Assembly (NCBI GenBank): GCA_964611755.1
Contig: CAZTBB010000001.1
Span: 62,001-126,000, forward strand
Origin: CAZTBB01 sp964611755
GTDB taxonomy: Bacteria; Pseudomonadota; Alphaproteobacteria; Micavibrionales; Micavibrionaceae
Direction: 5' to 3'
Length of the DNA stretch: 64,000 nucleotides
The translations under genes were made by a program, and so were the position numbers. Below, piece by piece: positions 1 through 8,273 of this stretch (position 1 is its first letter; the number at the start of each line of letters is the position of its first letter). The notes below the pieces were generated by a model. It did no database searches. It saw nothing but the letters and a program-made list of their open reading frames with translations, and was not told the DNA's origin.

Positions 1-52
1 GTATGATTATCAGCGGTATTAATGCTTATTCATTTTCGCTCAAGGTTTCTTC

Positions 53-952
53 ATGCTTAAACATCTCTGCGCTATCACAAAATTTATATCGCAACACCCT
101 TTGACCCGTGACAATAAACTGAGAGCTCTCATGGCTTTTTTTCGCTGGCAGATCGGCTCTCGCCTTATCGGCAAGAAGGTTGTTGTCCCGTGGGTTGATG
201 ATGCACAATTTATTACAGGCCAGGGTGAAACCGGACTAACCGGCAATATCTACACAGGGTTTATGGAGTACGAGGATATGGTCTTTTTACTCCATGCCTT
301 GCAAGAAGATGAAATTTTTGTGGATGTTGGCTCGAATGTGGGCGCATTTACAATATTGGCATCCAAGGTTGTGAAATCCAAAAGTATTGCCTTTGAGCCT
401 GTCCCCCAGACCGTGGAGCGTCTTAAGGATCAAATATTTGTGAATCGGTTACATGATAAGGTTAGCATCCGGAATAATGGTGTTGGCCATAAAAATGAAA
501 CGCTGTTTTTTACCGATAATAATGACACGATCAATAAGGTGAGCTTAGAGGGCGGCGAGAATACCACTCAAGTTGACGTTGTTACATTGGACGACACGCT
601 TGATAAAAATCAGAAATATTTCTTCAAAATCGATGTTGAGGGATTTGAGTATAATGTCATTGAAGGCGGCAAAAAAATCCTCTCATCACCCCAGACAGCG
701 GCAATAATTATCGAGTTAAACGGCAGTGGGGAAGAATTTGGCCATAGTGATGAGGACATTCATCAAGCACTTTTAGATCTGAAATTTATTCCGGTTCGTT
801 ATGACCCAAAATCGCGCACGTTTGAAAAATTGGACGGATACAATAAAGGTGGCAGTAATACAATATATATCAAAGACTTAGATGCCATTTCTGCGCGATG
901 CAAAGCCGCACCAAAACGCGTTGTTCACACCGCCGGCGGTGTACAGATATAA
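53..952 (+). CDS. FkbM family SAM-dependent methyltransferase
   Basis: 299 residues. The SAM-binding motif I is visible as VDVGSNVGAFT near residue 90, followed by an acidic strand end (AFEPVP), and the FkbM-type KIDVEGFE block lies near residues 200-207. Family members O-methylate sugars or other small substrates and are common in polysaccharide and O-antigen loci, which fits the neighbouring glycosyltransferase genes; the actual substrate cannot be read from sequence. An in-frame stop at 20-22 precedes the ATG, so the start cannot lie further upstream than 23, and 53 is the only ATG. About 200 bases separate it from the RTX gene. The gene lies near the left edge, so its operon partners upstream are unseen. 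Confident on family, not on substrate. Confidence 0.85.
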   Translation: MLKHLCAITKFISQHPLTRDNKLRALMAFFRWQIGSRLIGKKVVVPWVDDAQFITGQGETGLTGNIYTGFMEYEDMVFLLHALQEDEIFVDVGSNVGAFTILASKVVKSKSIAFEPVPQTVERLKDQIFVNRLHDKVSIRNNGVGHKNETLFFTDNNDTINKVSLEGGENTTQVDVVTLDDTLDKNQKYFFKIDVEGFEYNVIEGGKKILSSPQTAAIIIELNGSGEEFGHSDEDIHQALLDLKFIPVRYDPKSRTFEKLDGYNKGGSNTIYIKDLDAISARCKAAPKRVVHTAGGVQI

Positions 953-1112
953 AAACTATCAATTCTTTATAATTTTCATATTAATGGCATGGGTTTTGCA
1001 TCGTTTTTACACAGGTGTAAGGCATATAAGGGTATTATTTTTCGGGTTCTTAAGCTTTTTTTAAGATGAAGAGGATATGAAATAAAGGTACCATTTTATG
1101 TATTATTTGTGG

Positions 1113-1118
1113 TATAAT
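1113..1118 (+). promoter_or_regulatory. putative -10 element upstream of the RTX gene
   Basis: A perfect TATAAT lies 31 bases before the RTX ATG, giving a predicted leader of about 25 bases that contains the GAGG ribosome-binding site at about 1137-1140. No good -35 hexamer is seen 16-18 bases upstream, so this is either an activator-dependent promoter or a chance match in AT-rich sequence. The rest of the 953-1149 gap shows no convincing terminator. Confidence 0.3.
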
Positions 1119-1149
1119 TAGTTATAGAAAATAATAGAGGTGGCAAAAA

Positions 1150-2997
1150 ATGGGCAAAGTCTTTTCCCTTTCAGAGAAATTAGAAGGCAATAGCACACTG
1201 AATTCATTGGATAATAATCCTTATTCTTTGCTTGATGATGATGAGCAGGGCGAGCGCATTGGTGCCTCCCGCATCGAGAAATTTGCTGCTTCCGGAAGCG
1301 ATACGGTCGAGGGCAGTGTTCAGATGAAAGAGCCCGTAATGGCAGCATCCCAATCAAATGGAAATTCATCCCAAGGCGGGTCCGGCAATGATGTGATTAT
1401 CGGCGATCAGCAGTTGACCGAAACAATGCGTCTTGATGAGGCCGTGCTTCGCACAGGCGAGTTCAGCATTGATTACAATGGTAAAGGTGTTCGCCTCACG
1501 ACAATGGGTAAGGCATCGGATGGCAGCGGCCAGGTTTTGCGTATCCGTAACGGTAATGATGAAGAATTAACCGTCACTGTGAAAATTCACGGAACACCGT
1601 ATAGCAAAGAATATACGATTGATGCCAAGACAGAGTTTTATGTGATCGCACCACAGGAAAGCGGCACATTTAAAGTCGAGCTTGAAACAGGAAAAACACT
1701 GACAAAGGCTGGTAATAAAGGCACTTTTAGCCACGGTAAACCAGTAGAAGTTGATACAACGGATGATGTTCTGCTCGGTGAAGATGGCGATGATACGCTT
1801 GTAGGCGGTGTCGGCAATGACACTTTGAATGGTGGTGCCGGCGTGGATACAGCCAGCTATCAAAATGATGCAAACGGAATTTCGGCCAATTTGTTCTTCG
1901 GTACAGTCACCGACGGTTCCGGAAACAGTGATACGCTTATTTCTATTGAAAATATCTCAGGATCCGAGTTTGCTGACAGAATGGAAGGTAATGGTCTTGT
2001 AAATATTCTATCCGGGAATGGCGGCGATGACCTGATCTATACCTATAACGGGAATGACACAATCTATGGCGGCGAGGGTAATGACACTCTGTCTGGCGGG
2101 AATGATGATGATATTATCCATGGGGATGCCGGAAATGACATTATCCGCGGCGATGCCGGAAATGATACAATCTATGGCGGCGACGGTGATGACCAGCTCT
2201 TGGGCCATGAAGGCAATGACACGTTGCATGGCGGGCTTGGGAATGATGATTTTCGCGATGGTTCCGGTGACGATATTGTTTATGGTGGCGAAGGCAACGA
2301 TGTTGTCTTTGGCGGCGAAGGCAATGATACTTATTACGGTGATGACGGCGATGATATCATTACAGCCGGAAGCGGCCTGAACACTCTTTATGGCGGTGCG
2401 GGCGCAGATACGCTCTATGGTGGTTCTGATGCCGATACCATTCACGGCGATGCTGATAATGACAGTATTCAGGGTTTTAACGGTAATGATACAATCTATG
2501 GCGGAAGCGGTGCTGATTATATTCGCGGTAATGACGGTGATGATACGCTTTATGGCGGCACTGAAAATGACATTATTCTTGGGGACGGCGGAAATGATAC
2601 GATCTCCGGTGATGAGGGGAATGATGTGATTAATGCAGGCGCCGGTGATGATATTTTGAATGGCGGTGCCGGATCAGATCATCTTATTGGTGGTCTTGGC
2701 GCGGATACATATGTCTTTGATGCAAGTAACGCTTTCAGCGGTTGGGATCATATCCATGGCTTTAACCCTGCCGAAGGCGATACGATTGACATCTCCGATG
2801 TTCTCTCAAATTACAACCCATTGGATCATGCATTGACAGATTTTGTTCAAATGTATGAAAGCGGAACATACACATATCTTCATGTTGATGTTGATGGTAC
2901 GGGCACAAATTATGTGCGTGTCGCGGCTATTGCAAATGTCACAGGATTGGGTGATGTGGATTCACTGGCTGCCGATGGTACATTGATCATCGCTTAG
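1150..2997 (+). CDS. RTX calcium-binding protein, likely type I secretion substrate
   Basis: 615 residues, acidic, without an N-terminal signal peptide. Residues about 1-95 are low-complexity and unrecognised; about 95-205 form a beta-rich stretch of unknown type. From about residue 207 to 520 it consists of hemolysin-type nonapeptide repeats of the GGxGxDxUx form (for example GGEGNDTLSG), which fold into calcium-binding beta-rolls outside the cell. The tail after residue 520 (GADTYVFDA, then GDTIDISDVL, ending TLIIA) matches the C-terminal target region of type I secretion substrates. No catalytic domain is recognisable, so it looks like a structural or adhesive surface protein. The exporter is probably the ABC/HlyD pair at 15849-19635. 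RBS GAGG precedes the ATG. Confidence 0.88.
   Translation: MGKVFSLSEKLEGNSTLNSLDNNPYSLLDDDEQGERIGASRIEKFAASGSDTVEGSVQMKEPVMAASQSNGNSSQGGSGNDVIIGDQQLTETMRLDEAVLRTGEFSIDYNGKGVRLTTMGKASDGSGQVLRIRNGNDEELTVTVKIHGTPYSKEYTIDAKTEFYVIAPQESGTFKVELETGKTLTKAGNKGTFSHGKPVEVDTTDDVLLGEDGDDTLVGGVGNDTLNGGAGVDTASYQNDANGISANLFFGTVTDGSGNSDTLISIENISGSEFADRMEGNGLVNILSGNGGDDLIYTYNGNDTIYGGEGNDTLSGGNDDDIIHGDAGNDIIRGDAGNDTIYGGDGDDQLLGHEGNDTLHGGLGNDDFRDGSGDDIVYGGEGNDVVFGGEGNDTYYGDDGDDIITAGSGLNTLYGGAGADTLYGGSDADTIHGDADNDSIQGFNGNDTIYGGSGADYIRGNDGDDTLYGGTENDIILGDGGNDTISGDEGNDVINAGAGDDILNGGAGSDHLIGGLGADTYVFDASNAFSGWDHIHGFNPAEGDTIDISDVLSNYNPLDHALTDFVQMYESGTYTYLHVDVDGTGTNYVRVAAIANVTGLGDVDSLAADGTLIIA
1771..2715 (+). repeat. 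RTX-coding tandem repeats
   Basis: A run of degenerate repeats of about 27 bases built on GGNGGNNATGANNC, encoding the glycine/aspartate nonapeptides of the RTX protein. It produces long spurious open frames in other frames on both strands. This is coding repetition, not a satellite or a CRISPR array, but it is a plausible place for slippage and for misassembly. Confidence 0.85.
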
Positions 2998-3022
2998 AAA
3001 ATCTTATACAAATTTGCTCTAT

Positions 3023-4381
3023 TCAAGATGAGGCTTTGGTGGCATTCAAACTTCTTAGTTTGATCCATGCAAAGCCCACTAAGGTGACAATCCCATGATG
3101 TTTGTACACTGTTATGGCATACAGGCTTTGTTTTAAAGCCTCCGTGAGGAGTGTTGCGAGCGCGGCTCCGATGATGCCCATGGCCTGAATAAGAATAAAA
3201 TTCAATATCACATTTAAAATAACCGCGCTTATCATGATGTTTTGATATTGTTTTTCCAGATTTGTCACAATCATCAACGTGTAAGAAGAGCCTAATGATA
3301 CGAGAATAAAATGTGCAAGGCTGAGTATAACAAGCGGCCAATACGCGCTGACAAATTCAGATCCGAACAAAGACAGTATATAAGGTCCTAAAAATACAAA
3401 TAGCAGCAGAGGTATAAGTGCGGCCGCACTGGAAAGATGAACAGCGTCCGATGCCGTTTTTTGTAATAAAAATGTATTGCCTGTCTTATAGGCCGCTGCA
3501 AAACGAGGCATAGCAGCCCATTCAACGATCAACAAGGGCAATGATACAAGAATGCATAAACGAAACGCAGTTGCATATAATCCCGCTGCTTCAGCATCGG
3601 CCATCGCTCCCAGCATTAATGTATCGACCCACCCCAACAACATTCCTGAAATACCGCCTGTCAGCATGGGAAGCGACACAGCCAGCATGTTGTTTTTTTC
3701 TTCGCCAGAGAGATACAGAGTCTCTTCAATTCCTGCACGATGTCTCCAGAAGAAAAACAGGCTCAATAAGCAGGATACAAGAACAGCTATAGCCTGTGCG
3801 ATAATAGATGAAATACCATTGATGCTGAAATAGGTGAGTGCAACAAAAAACAGACAGGAAAATAAAGGTATAAACATATTGCGCAAAGCGCTAGATAGGC
3901 TGATTCTGTGGTGCCCATGATGATAGGCAGATAAAATCAGATTGAGGGTAACCGGGAATAATGCAAGAGAGACAACCAGTAAATATGGGGCGAGAGCCGG
4001 GTCTGAAAAAACATGTTGCGCAATGATATCACGAGAAAAGCCCAACAAAAGAGAGGTTATAATCGCAATGCTTCCGATAACTCTCACAATCCAGTATAAA
4101 CGCAATTGTGAGAGGTAAGGCTTATTATTCTCAAGATCAGAGCTGATAAAACGTACAATTGATGTTGAAAGCCCGAGGTTACAAATAACAGCTAAAATAG
4201 CCATAATTGCTGCGGAAATCGCATAGCGCCCGATTGTATCAGGCCCAAATGTTTGTGCTATCAGTAAGAAAAATACAAAGCCCGCAGCCATGCCTCCGAT
4301 TCTGGTCATGCCAGACCCGAAAACACTTGCCAGAAATCCAGTTGAAAAAGAGCCTGAAAATTTTTGCCACAGTCTCATCAT
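3023..4381 (-). CDS. polysaccharide flippase, Wzx/MOP superfamily
   Basis: 452 residues, about 12-14 hydrophobic segments spread over the whole length, with the N-terminal SGMTRIGGMAAGFVFFLLIA segment typical of polysaccharide biosynthesis (MOP/MATE-like) transporters. Family members flip undecaprenyl-linked oligosaccharide repeat units across the inner membrane. Its start overlaps the stop of the glycosyltransferase gene at 4378-5535 by four bases (ATGA), so the two are translationally coupled. It points opposite to the main polysaccharide gene block and ends 25 bases from the convergent RTX gene. No other flippase is seen in the window, so it is the likely Wzx of this locus. Substrate specificity is unknown. 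Confidence 0.85.
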   Translation of the reverse strand: MMRLWQKFSGSFSTGFLASVFGSGMTRIGGMAAGFVFFLLIAQTFGPDTIGRYAISAAIMAILAVICNLGLSTSIVRFISSDLENNKPYLSQLRLYWIVRVIGSIAIITSLLLGFSRDIIAQHVFSDPALAPYLLVVSLALFPVTLNLILSAYHHGHHRISLSSALRNMFIPLFSCLFFVALTYFSINGISSIIAQAIAVLVSCLLSLFFFWRHRAGIEETLYLSGEEKNNMLAVSLPMLTGGISGMLLGWVDTLMLGAMADAEAAGLYATAFRLCILVSLPLLIVEWAAMPRFAAAYKTGNTFLLQKTASDAVHLSSAAALIPLLLFVFLGPYILSLFGSEFVSAYWPLVILSLAHFILVSLGSSYTLMIVTNLEKQYQNIMISAVILNVILNFILIQAMGIIGAALATLLTEALKQSLYAITVYKHHGIVTLVGFAWIKLRSLNATKASS

Positions 4382-5535
4382 GCACCACCTTTAGAATAGA
4401 TATTATCCTGCGGTAATAACCACGGTATTTGTGGTTTTTGAGATATGTCTCCTGTTGCAAATAAAAGGCAATCAAGAAAATATCGGGCACCTGTTTCGGG
4501 AGCAATAGATCCGGCAGCCCATTGTGAAATTGCTTGCCTGTCTTGCTTTTTTAGGGGGCCTTCGCGCAGTACGCCGTGCATTTTAGCACACAAATCCTGC
4601 GCTGATTGGGCCTTGAAAACCCACCCACGTGATGGAGCATCCTCGACAAGATCTTTGGCACCTACTTCTGAGCTGACTATAACCTTGCAACCCGAGAGAA
4701 GCGCCTCGCCCACAACGGCGCCCCAGCCATCATAACGGCTTGGCAGAATCAGGGCATCACAGGTCGCCATAATCTCTTTTGCCTTTTCATTGGATTGTAT
4801 GCCCCAGAAACTACACTGAGATTGCACACGCTCAGAGAGGCCATATTGTGCAATCGCATCTTCACAAACACCAACGAAATCACAGCTCCAATCATGATCT
4901 GACATGTGCTCCAGAGCGTTCACTAACAAATCAATCCGCTTTAATGGAATATTGCGCCCAACATATAAGAATTTGAATGGTTTATTCTCAGAGGCGTATG
5001 AGCCAGTTACCTTGTTCTGCTCAACAAAATAGGCAAAGGGGAATATTTTATCTTTCTTAAAGCCGCATGCTTGATAATAGTGCGCCGCCATAGTCCCGAC
5101 AGGCAAAAGCATATCAATTTGTCCATAGCGCTTGGCATACAGGCTGTATTTCAATTGCCGCATAAGTTTTTTAATGAAAGGAAAACTCTGGGGACGCTCC
5201 AGATACACTCCGGTTTTGCAGGGTAGAGTGAGAGCAGATTGTAATGTCCTGTTATTCAGAGGCGTCATATCAAATCCGGAGAAAATATGACAACTCTCGG
5301 GCCCGCTATGCGCCGCAAGTAATTCTGCGCGTTGTTTATGATCAGGTTGAACAATCACATTTGCCGAACCATAATCGGGGAATGCCCAGCCCATATTTTT
5401 TCGATGCTCGGGAATATCGTCTTCGCAAATAATGGTTAAAGGCGTTTGAAACCTCTGCTGGCATAAATCCGCAAGTGCTCTCATCAATGGGGCTTGATGG
5501 ATAGAGGGAACATTTTGCCAGAAGAGAATTTGCAT
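4378..5535 (-). CDS. glycosyltransferase, GT4-like
   Basis: 385 residues from the ATG at 5535 (MQILFWQN); an upstream TTG at 5544 adds only three residues and is less likely. It has the C-terminal GT-B nucleotide-sugar-binding half: KFLYVGRNIPLKRIDLL near residue 190 and ALILPSRYDGWGAVVGEALL near residue 270, the E-x7-E-like region of GT4 enzymes. It probably adds one sugar to the lipid-linked repeat unit on the cytoplasmic face. It is coupled to the flippase by a four-base overlap. It reads away from the divergent glycosyltransferase at 5631, with which it shares a roughly 95-base promoter gap. Donor and acceptor sugars cannot be read from the sequence. Confidence 0.8.
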   Translation of the reverse strand: MQILFWQNVPSIHQAPLMRALADLCQQRFQTPLTIICEDDIPEHRKNMGWAFPDYGSANVIVQPDHKQRAELLAAHSGPESCHIFSGFDMTPLNNRTLQSALTLPCKTGVYLERPQSFPFIKKLMRQLKYSLYAKRYGQIDMLLPVGTMAAHYYQACGFKKDKIFPFAYFVEQNKVTGSYASENKPFKFLYVGRNIPLKRIDLLVNALEHMSDHDWSCDFVGVCEDAIAQYGLSERVQSQCSFWGIQSNEKAKEIMATCDALILPSRYDGWGAVVGEALLSGCKVIVSSEVGAKDLVEDAPSRGWVFKAQSAQDLCAKMHGVLREGPLKKQDRQAISQWAAGSIAPETGARYFLDCLLFATGDISQKPQIPWLLPQDNIYSKGGA

Positions 5536-5560
5536 CTTTACCAATTTCTGTGATTACGCA

Positions 5561-5589
5561 TTGAGCGAACTTATTCTAAATCATATACT
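5561..5589 (+). promoter_or_regulatory. sigma-70-type promoter for the rightward polysaccharide genes
   Basis: TTGAGC (5561-5566) and TATACT (5584-5589) are separated by exactly 17 bases, a good housekeeping promoter. Transcription would start near 5596, giving a leader of about 35 bases before the ATG at 5631. It lies between divergent glycosyltransferase genes and is well placed to drive 5631-6815 and possibly genes beyond it. Confidence 0.6.
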
Positions 5590-5630
5590 AAACCCAGAAA
5601 ACGCTGAACTGTTATAAATAGGCTTGATCC

Positions 5631-6815
5631 ATGAAAAAATTAAAAGTGCTTTTTGGCCTGCGTTATTATTGGCCCGGGCACGAACGTTATGCAGCAACAG
5701 GCCCAGTTCAGAGTTTTGAAGCACTGACCCAAGGTTTGAAAGATGACGTGGAATTCAAGGTCATCGCCTTGGATCAACATCCCGGCAGCGATGAATATCT
5801 TTTAACGCCCGATCAACAGGGGCAATGGGTTGATAAGGGCGATAAACAGGTGCGCTATGTGAAGGGCGGTTTTGGTCATCTCGGCGAATTATCCGATATT
5901 GTAAAGAACACCGATTATGACCTGATTGTTTTGAATAGTTTTTTTGATTACAAGGTCACGATCCCGATTTTGCTGCTCAAATTGATGGGGCATATGCCGC
6001 ACAAACAAATTATTGTCTCGCCGCGCGGCGAATTCTCTCCGGGGGCATTATCCATCAAATCAGCCAAAAAAAAGCTCTATTTGTTTTTAAACCGATTGCT
6101 TGGCCTGACCAAAAACAGCATTTTGCATGCGACCAGCGCAACCGAGGCCGATCTTTTTCGTGCGAACAAGATACCGTGCAAACGCATAGACTTGGCGCAT
6201 GATACATCACGCTATTTTGATCGTCCCTCTCGAAATGACCAAAAGCAATCTGAGCCGCTAAAGCTGGTTTGTATTGCGCGTATTGCGGCCATGAAAAATC
6301 TGGATGGCGCGATGGATATGCTGCGTCATGTTCAATCCAACGTGATATATGATATTTATGGTCCCATGGAAGATGAAGAGTATTGGGAGCGCTGCAAGCA
6401 ATTGATTGCGCAGCTACCAGAAAATGTTAGCGTTTCTTATAAAGGCCCTATTCCCAATCAGGATGTTCCGCAAACACTCAGCCAGTATGATCTGTTCTTT
6501 ATGCCAACACGCGGTGAAAATTTTGGCCATGTGATCCATGAAGCGCTTATGAGTGGTGTTCCATGTTTGATTAGTGATCAAACACCATGGCGCGATTTAG
6601 AGGCTCAAAAAGCAGGTTATGATTTGCCGCTCGATCATCCTCAGGCTTTTGCTTTTAAGATTGATGCATTGGCTAATATGAATGGGGAGAAGAGAGAAAA
6701 ACTCGGAGATACGGCACGAATTTATGGTGAAAAGAGATGGGCCGAGCAAAAGTCAATTGATGAAACGCTTCAAATGTATAAAAATGCTCTGCAAGAAAAC
6801 TCAAAAGTGCGCTGA
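5631..6815 (+). CDS. glycosyltransferase, GT4 family
   Basis: 394 residues. The N-terminal acceptor-binding half starts MKKLKVLFGLRYYWPGHERY and contains a VSPRGEFSPGA motif near residue 127, typical of GT4 enzymes (HPRGMLSPWAL-like). The C-terminal donor half has LVCIARIAAMKNLDGAM near residue 213 and FMPTRGENFGHVIHEALMSG near residue 290, the conserved E-x7-E pair. It probably transfers one hexose-type residue to the repeat unit in the cytoplasm. First gene of the rightward block, preceded by a good promoter at 5561-5589. A 77-base gap separates it from wbpA. The family is clear; the sugar is not. Confidence 0.85.
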   Translation: MKKLKVLFGLRYYWPGHERYAATGPVQSFEALTQGLKDDVEFKVIALDQHPGSDEYLLTPDQQGQWVDKGDKQVRYVKGGFGHLGELSDIVKNTDYDLIVLNSFFDYKVTIPILLLKLMGHMPHKQIIVSPRGEFSPGALSIKSAKKKLYLFLNRLLGLTKNSILHATSATEADLFRANKIPCKRIDLAHDTSRYFDRPSRNDQKQSEPLKLVCIARIAAMKNLDGAMDMLRHVQSNVIYDIYGPMEDEEYWERCKQLIAQLPENVSVSYKGPIPNQDVPQTLSQYDLFFMPTRGENFGHVIHEALMSGVPCLISDQTPWRDLEAQKAGYDLPLDHPQAFAFKIDALANMNGEKREKLGDTARIYGEKRWAEQKSIDETLQMYKNALQENSKVR

Positions 6816-6822
6816 GTGCAAA

Positions 6823-6850
6823 TTGTGGATGTTAAATCCAAAGTTATAAT
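6823..6850 (+). promoter_or_regulatory. possible promoter upstream of wbpA
   Basis: TTGTGG (6823-6828) and TATAAT (6845-6850) are 16 bases apart in the 77-base gap before wbpA. The -10 is perfect and the -35 matches four of six positions. It could re-initiate transcription of the sugar-nucleotide genes inside the cluster. The ATG at 6893 lacks a strong ribosome-binding site. Confidence 0.4.
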
Positions 6851-6892
6851 GCTAGTGTATTCGTTCAAATTATTGATTTAAAAGATTTTACT

Positions 6893-8263
6893 ATGATTTC
6901 ATTTGCAAAAGACAGCAGTCAAAGACAAGAGCAGCAAAAAGATTTGCTTTCTCTCATTGAAAACAAAGAGGCAAGAATAGCCATTATAGGCTTGGGCTAT
7001 GTTGGCTTGCCGCTGGCTATAAACGCCGCGCTCAAGGGCCTTCAAATCACCGGCCTCGATAACGATAAATCAAAAATTAAAGATTTAAATGGAAATAAAA
7101 GTTACATCGAAGCCGTGAGCGATGATCAAATCGCCGAGGCTAGAAAATCAAAAACATTTAAGGCGGCACATGATTATTCTGCGCTGAAAAAGGCCGATGT
7201 GATCGTGATTTGTGTGCCTACACCTCTCACGCCGCATCTTGATCCTGATTTGTCCTATGTGATGCGAACATGCGATGAGATCGCGAAATACCTTCAACCC
7301 GGCACATTGATTATTCTGGAATCCACGACCTACCCCGGCACGACGCATGATGTCATGGTGCCTTATCTGGAAAAAACCGGCTATAAATGTAATGAAGATT
7401 TTTATGCTGCTTTTTCTCCGGAACGCGAGGACCCGGGCAATCCAGATTTTGGCACCACACAAATCCCTAAAATTGTTGGTGGTGAGGATGAATACGCCAA
7501 AGAATGTGCAACGGCTTTCTATAAATTATTCTTTGATCAGGTTATTCCGGTTTCATCAACGCAGGTGGCCGAGGCTATTAAACTCACGGAGAATATTTTC
7601 CGCTCGGTGAATATTGCTTTGGTCAATGAGCTCAAAGTCATTTATGACGCGATGGGCATGGATATTTGGGAAATCATTGAAGGCGCCTCCACCAAGCCTT
7701 TTGGTTATATGCCATTTTACCCGGGCCCCGGCGTTGGTGGTCATTGTATTCCGATCGATCCATTCTATTTAAGCTGGAAGGCGCAAGAGCAGGGGCAGGA
7801 TACGCGCTTTATCCGTCTGGCTGGTGAGATTAATGCAAAAATGCCGAACTATATTGTCGGGAAAATTCGCGCCGCTCTTGATGCAAAAAAAGGCATTGGC
7901 CTGACAAATGCGCGTATTCTCGTCAGCGGCCTTGCTTATAAAAAGAACGTAGCGGATGTACGCGAGAGCCCCTCTGTCCATATTTTTGACCTTTTGAAAA
8001 AGGCCGGAGCACAGGTTGATTATCATGACCCCTATGAGCCCAAAATTCCTGCAATGCGGCGCTATCCTGATTTAGAGGGCATTGAATCTGTGGCCTTTGA
8101 GAAGGTGACAAAGGATAATTACGATTTGATTTTGATTACCACAGACCATGATAATGTCGATTATGAGCACTACACAAAGACCGGCCTTCCAATTGTTGAT
8201 ACACGCAATGTGATTGAGCGTCTGGGATTGTCTGTCGATAGGGATAATATCATCAAGGCTTAA
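6893..8263 (+). CDS. wbpA: UDP-N-acetylglucosamine 6-dehydrogenase, WbpA-like
   Basis: 456 residues, normal for UDP-glucose/GDP-mannose dehydrogenases. N-terminal Rossmann motif IAIIGLGYVGLPLA (about residue 30), the ESTTYPGTT loop (about 142), the AFSPEREDPGNP block (about 170) and the active-site GVGGHCIPIDPFY (about 280, with catalytic Cys) all match WbpA, which oxidises UDP-GlcNAc to UDP-GlcNAcA with NAD+. Close resemblance to WbpA rather than to UDP-glucose dehydrogenase rests on the EREDPGNP and IDPFYL blocks. With WecB downstream it implies an N-acetylhexosaminuronic acid in the polymer. It is 10 bases upstream of the bi-domain oxidoreductase, clearly the same operon. WecC-type UDP-ManNAc dehydrogenase is the less likely alternative. 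Confidence 0.88.
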   Translation: MISFAKDSSQRQEQQKDLLSLIENKEARIAIIGLGYVGLPLAINAALKGLQITGLDNDKSKIKDLNGNKSYIEAVSDDQIAEARKSKTFKAAHDYSALKKADVIVICVPTPLTPHLDPDLSYVMRTCDEIAKYLQPGTLIILESTTYPGTTHDVMVPYLEKTGYKCNEDFYAAFSPEREDPGNPDFGTTQIPKIVGGEDEYAKECATAFYKLFFDQVIPVSSTQVAEAIKLTENIFRSVNIALVNELKVIYDAMGMDIWEIIEGASTKPFGYMPFYPGPGVGGHCIPIDPFYLSWKAQEQGQDTRFIRLAGEINAKMPNYIVGKIRAALDAKKGIGLTNARILVSGLAYKKNVADVRESPSVHIFDLLKKAGAQVDYHDPYEPKIPAMRRYPDLEGIESVAFEKVTKDNYDLILITTDHDNVDYEHYTKTGLPIVDTRNVIERLGLSVDRDNIIKA

Positions 8264-8273
8264 GTGAAATTCT

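Noticed and set aside
2008..2445. Long open frame on the minus strand within the RTX gene, plus two on the plus strand in another frame
   Set aside because: They mirror the biased Gly/Asp repeat codons (Ile/Ala and Met/Ala-rich translations) and have no ribosome-binding site or family resemblance.
1771..2715. Regular repeats that could suggest a CRISPR array or satellite
   Set aside because: Repeats are degenerate, lack unique spacers, are fully coding and translate to RTX nonapeptides.
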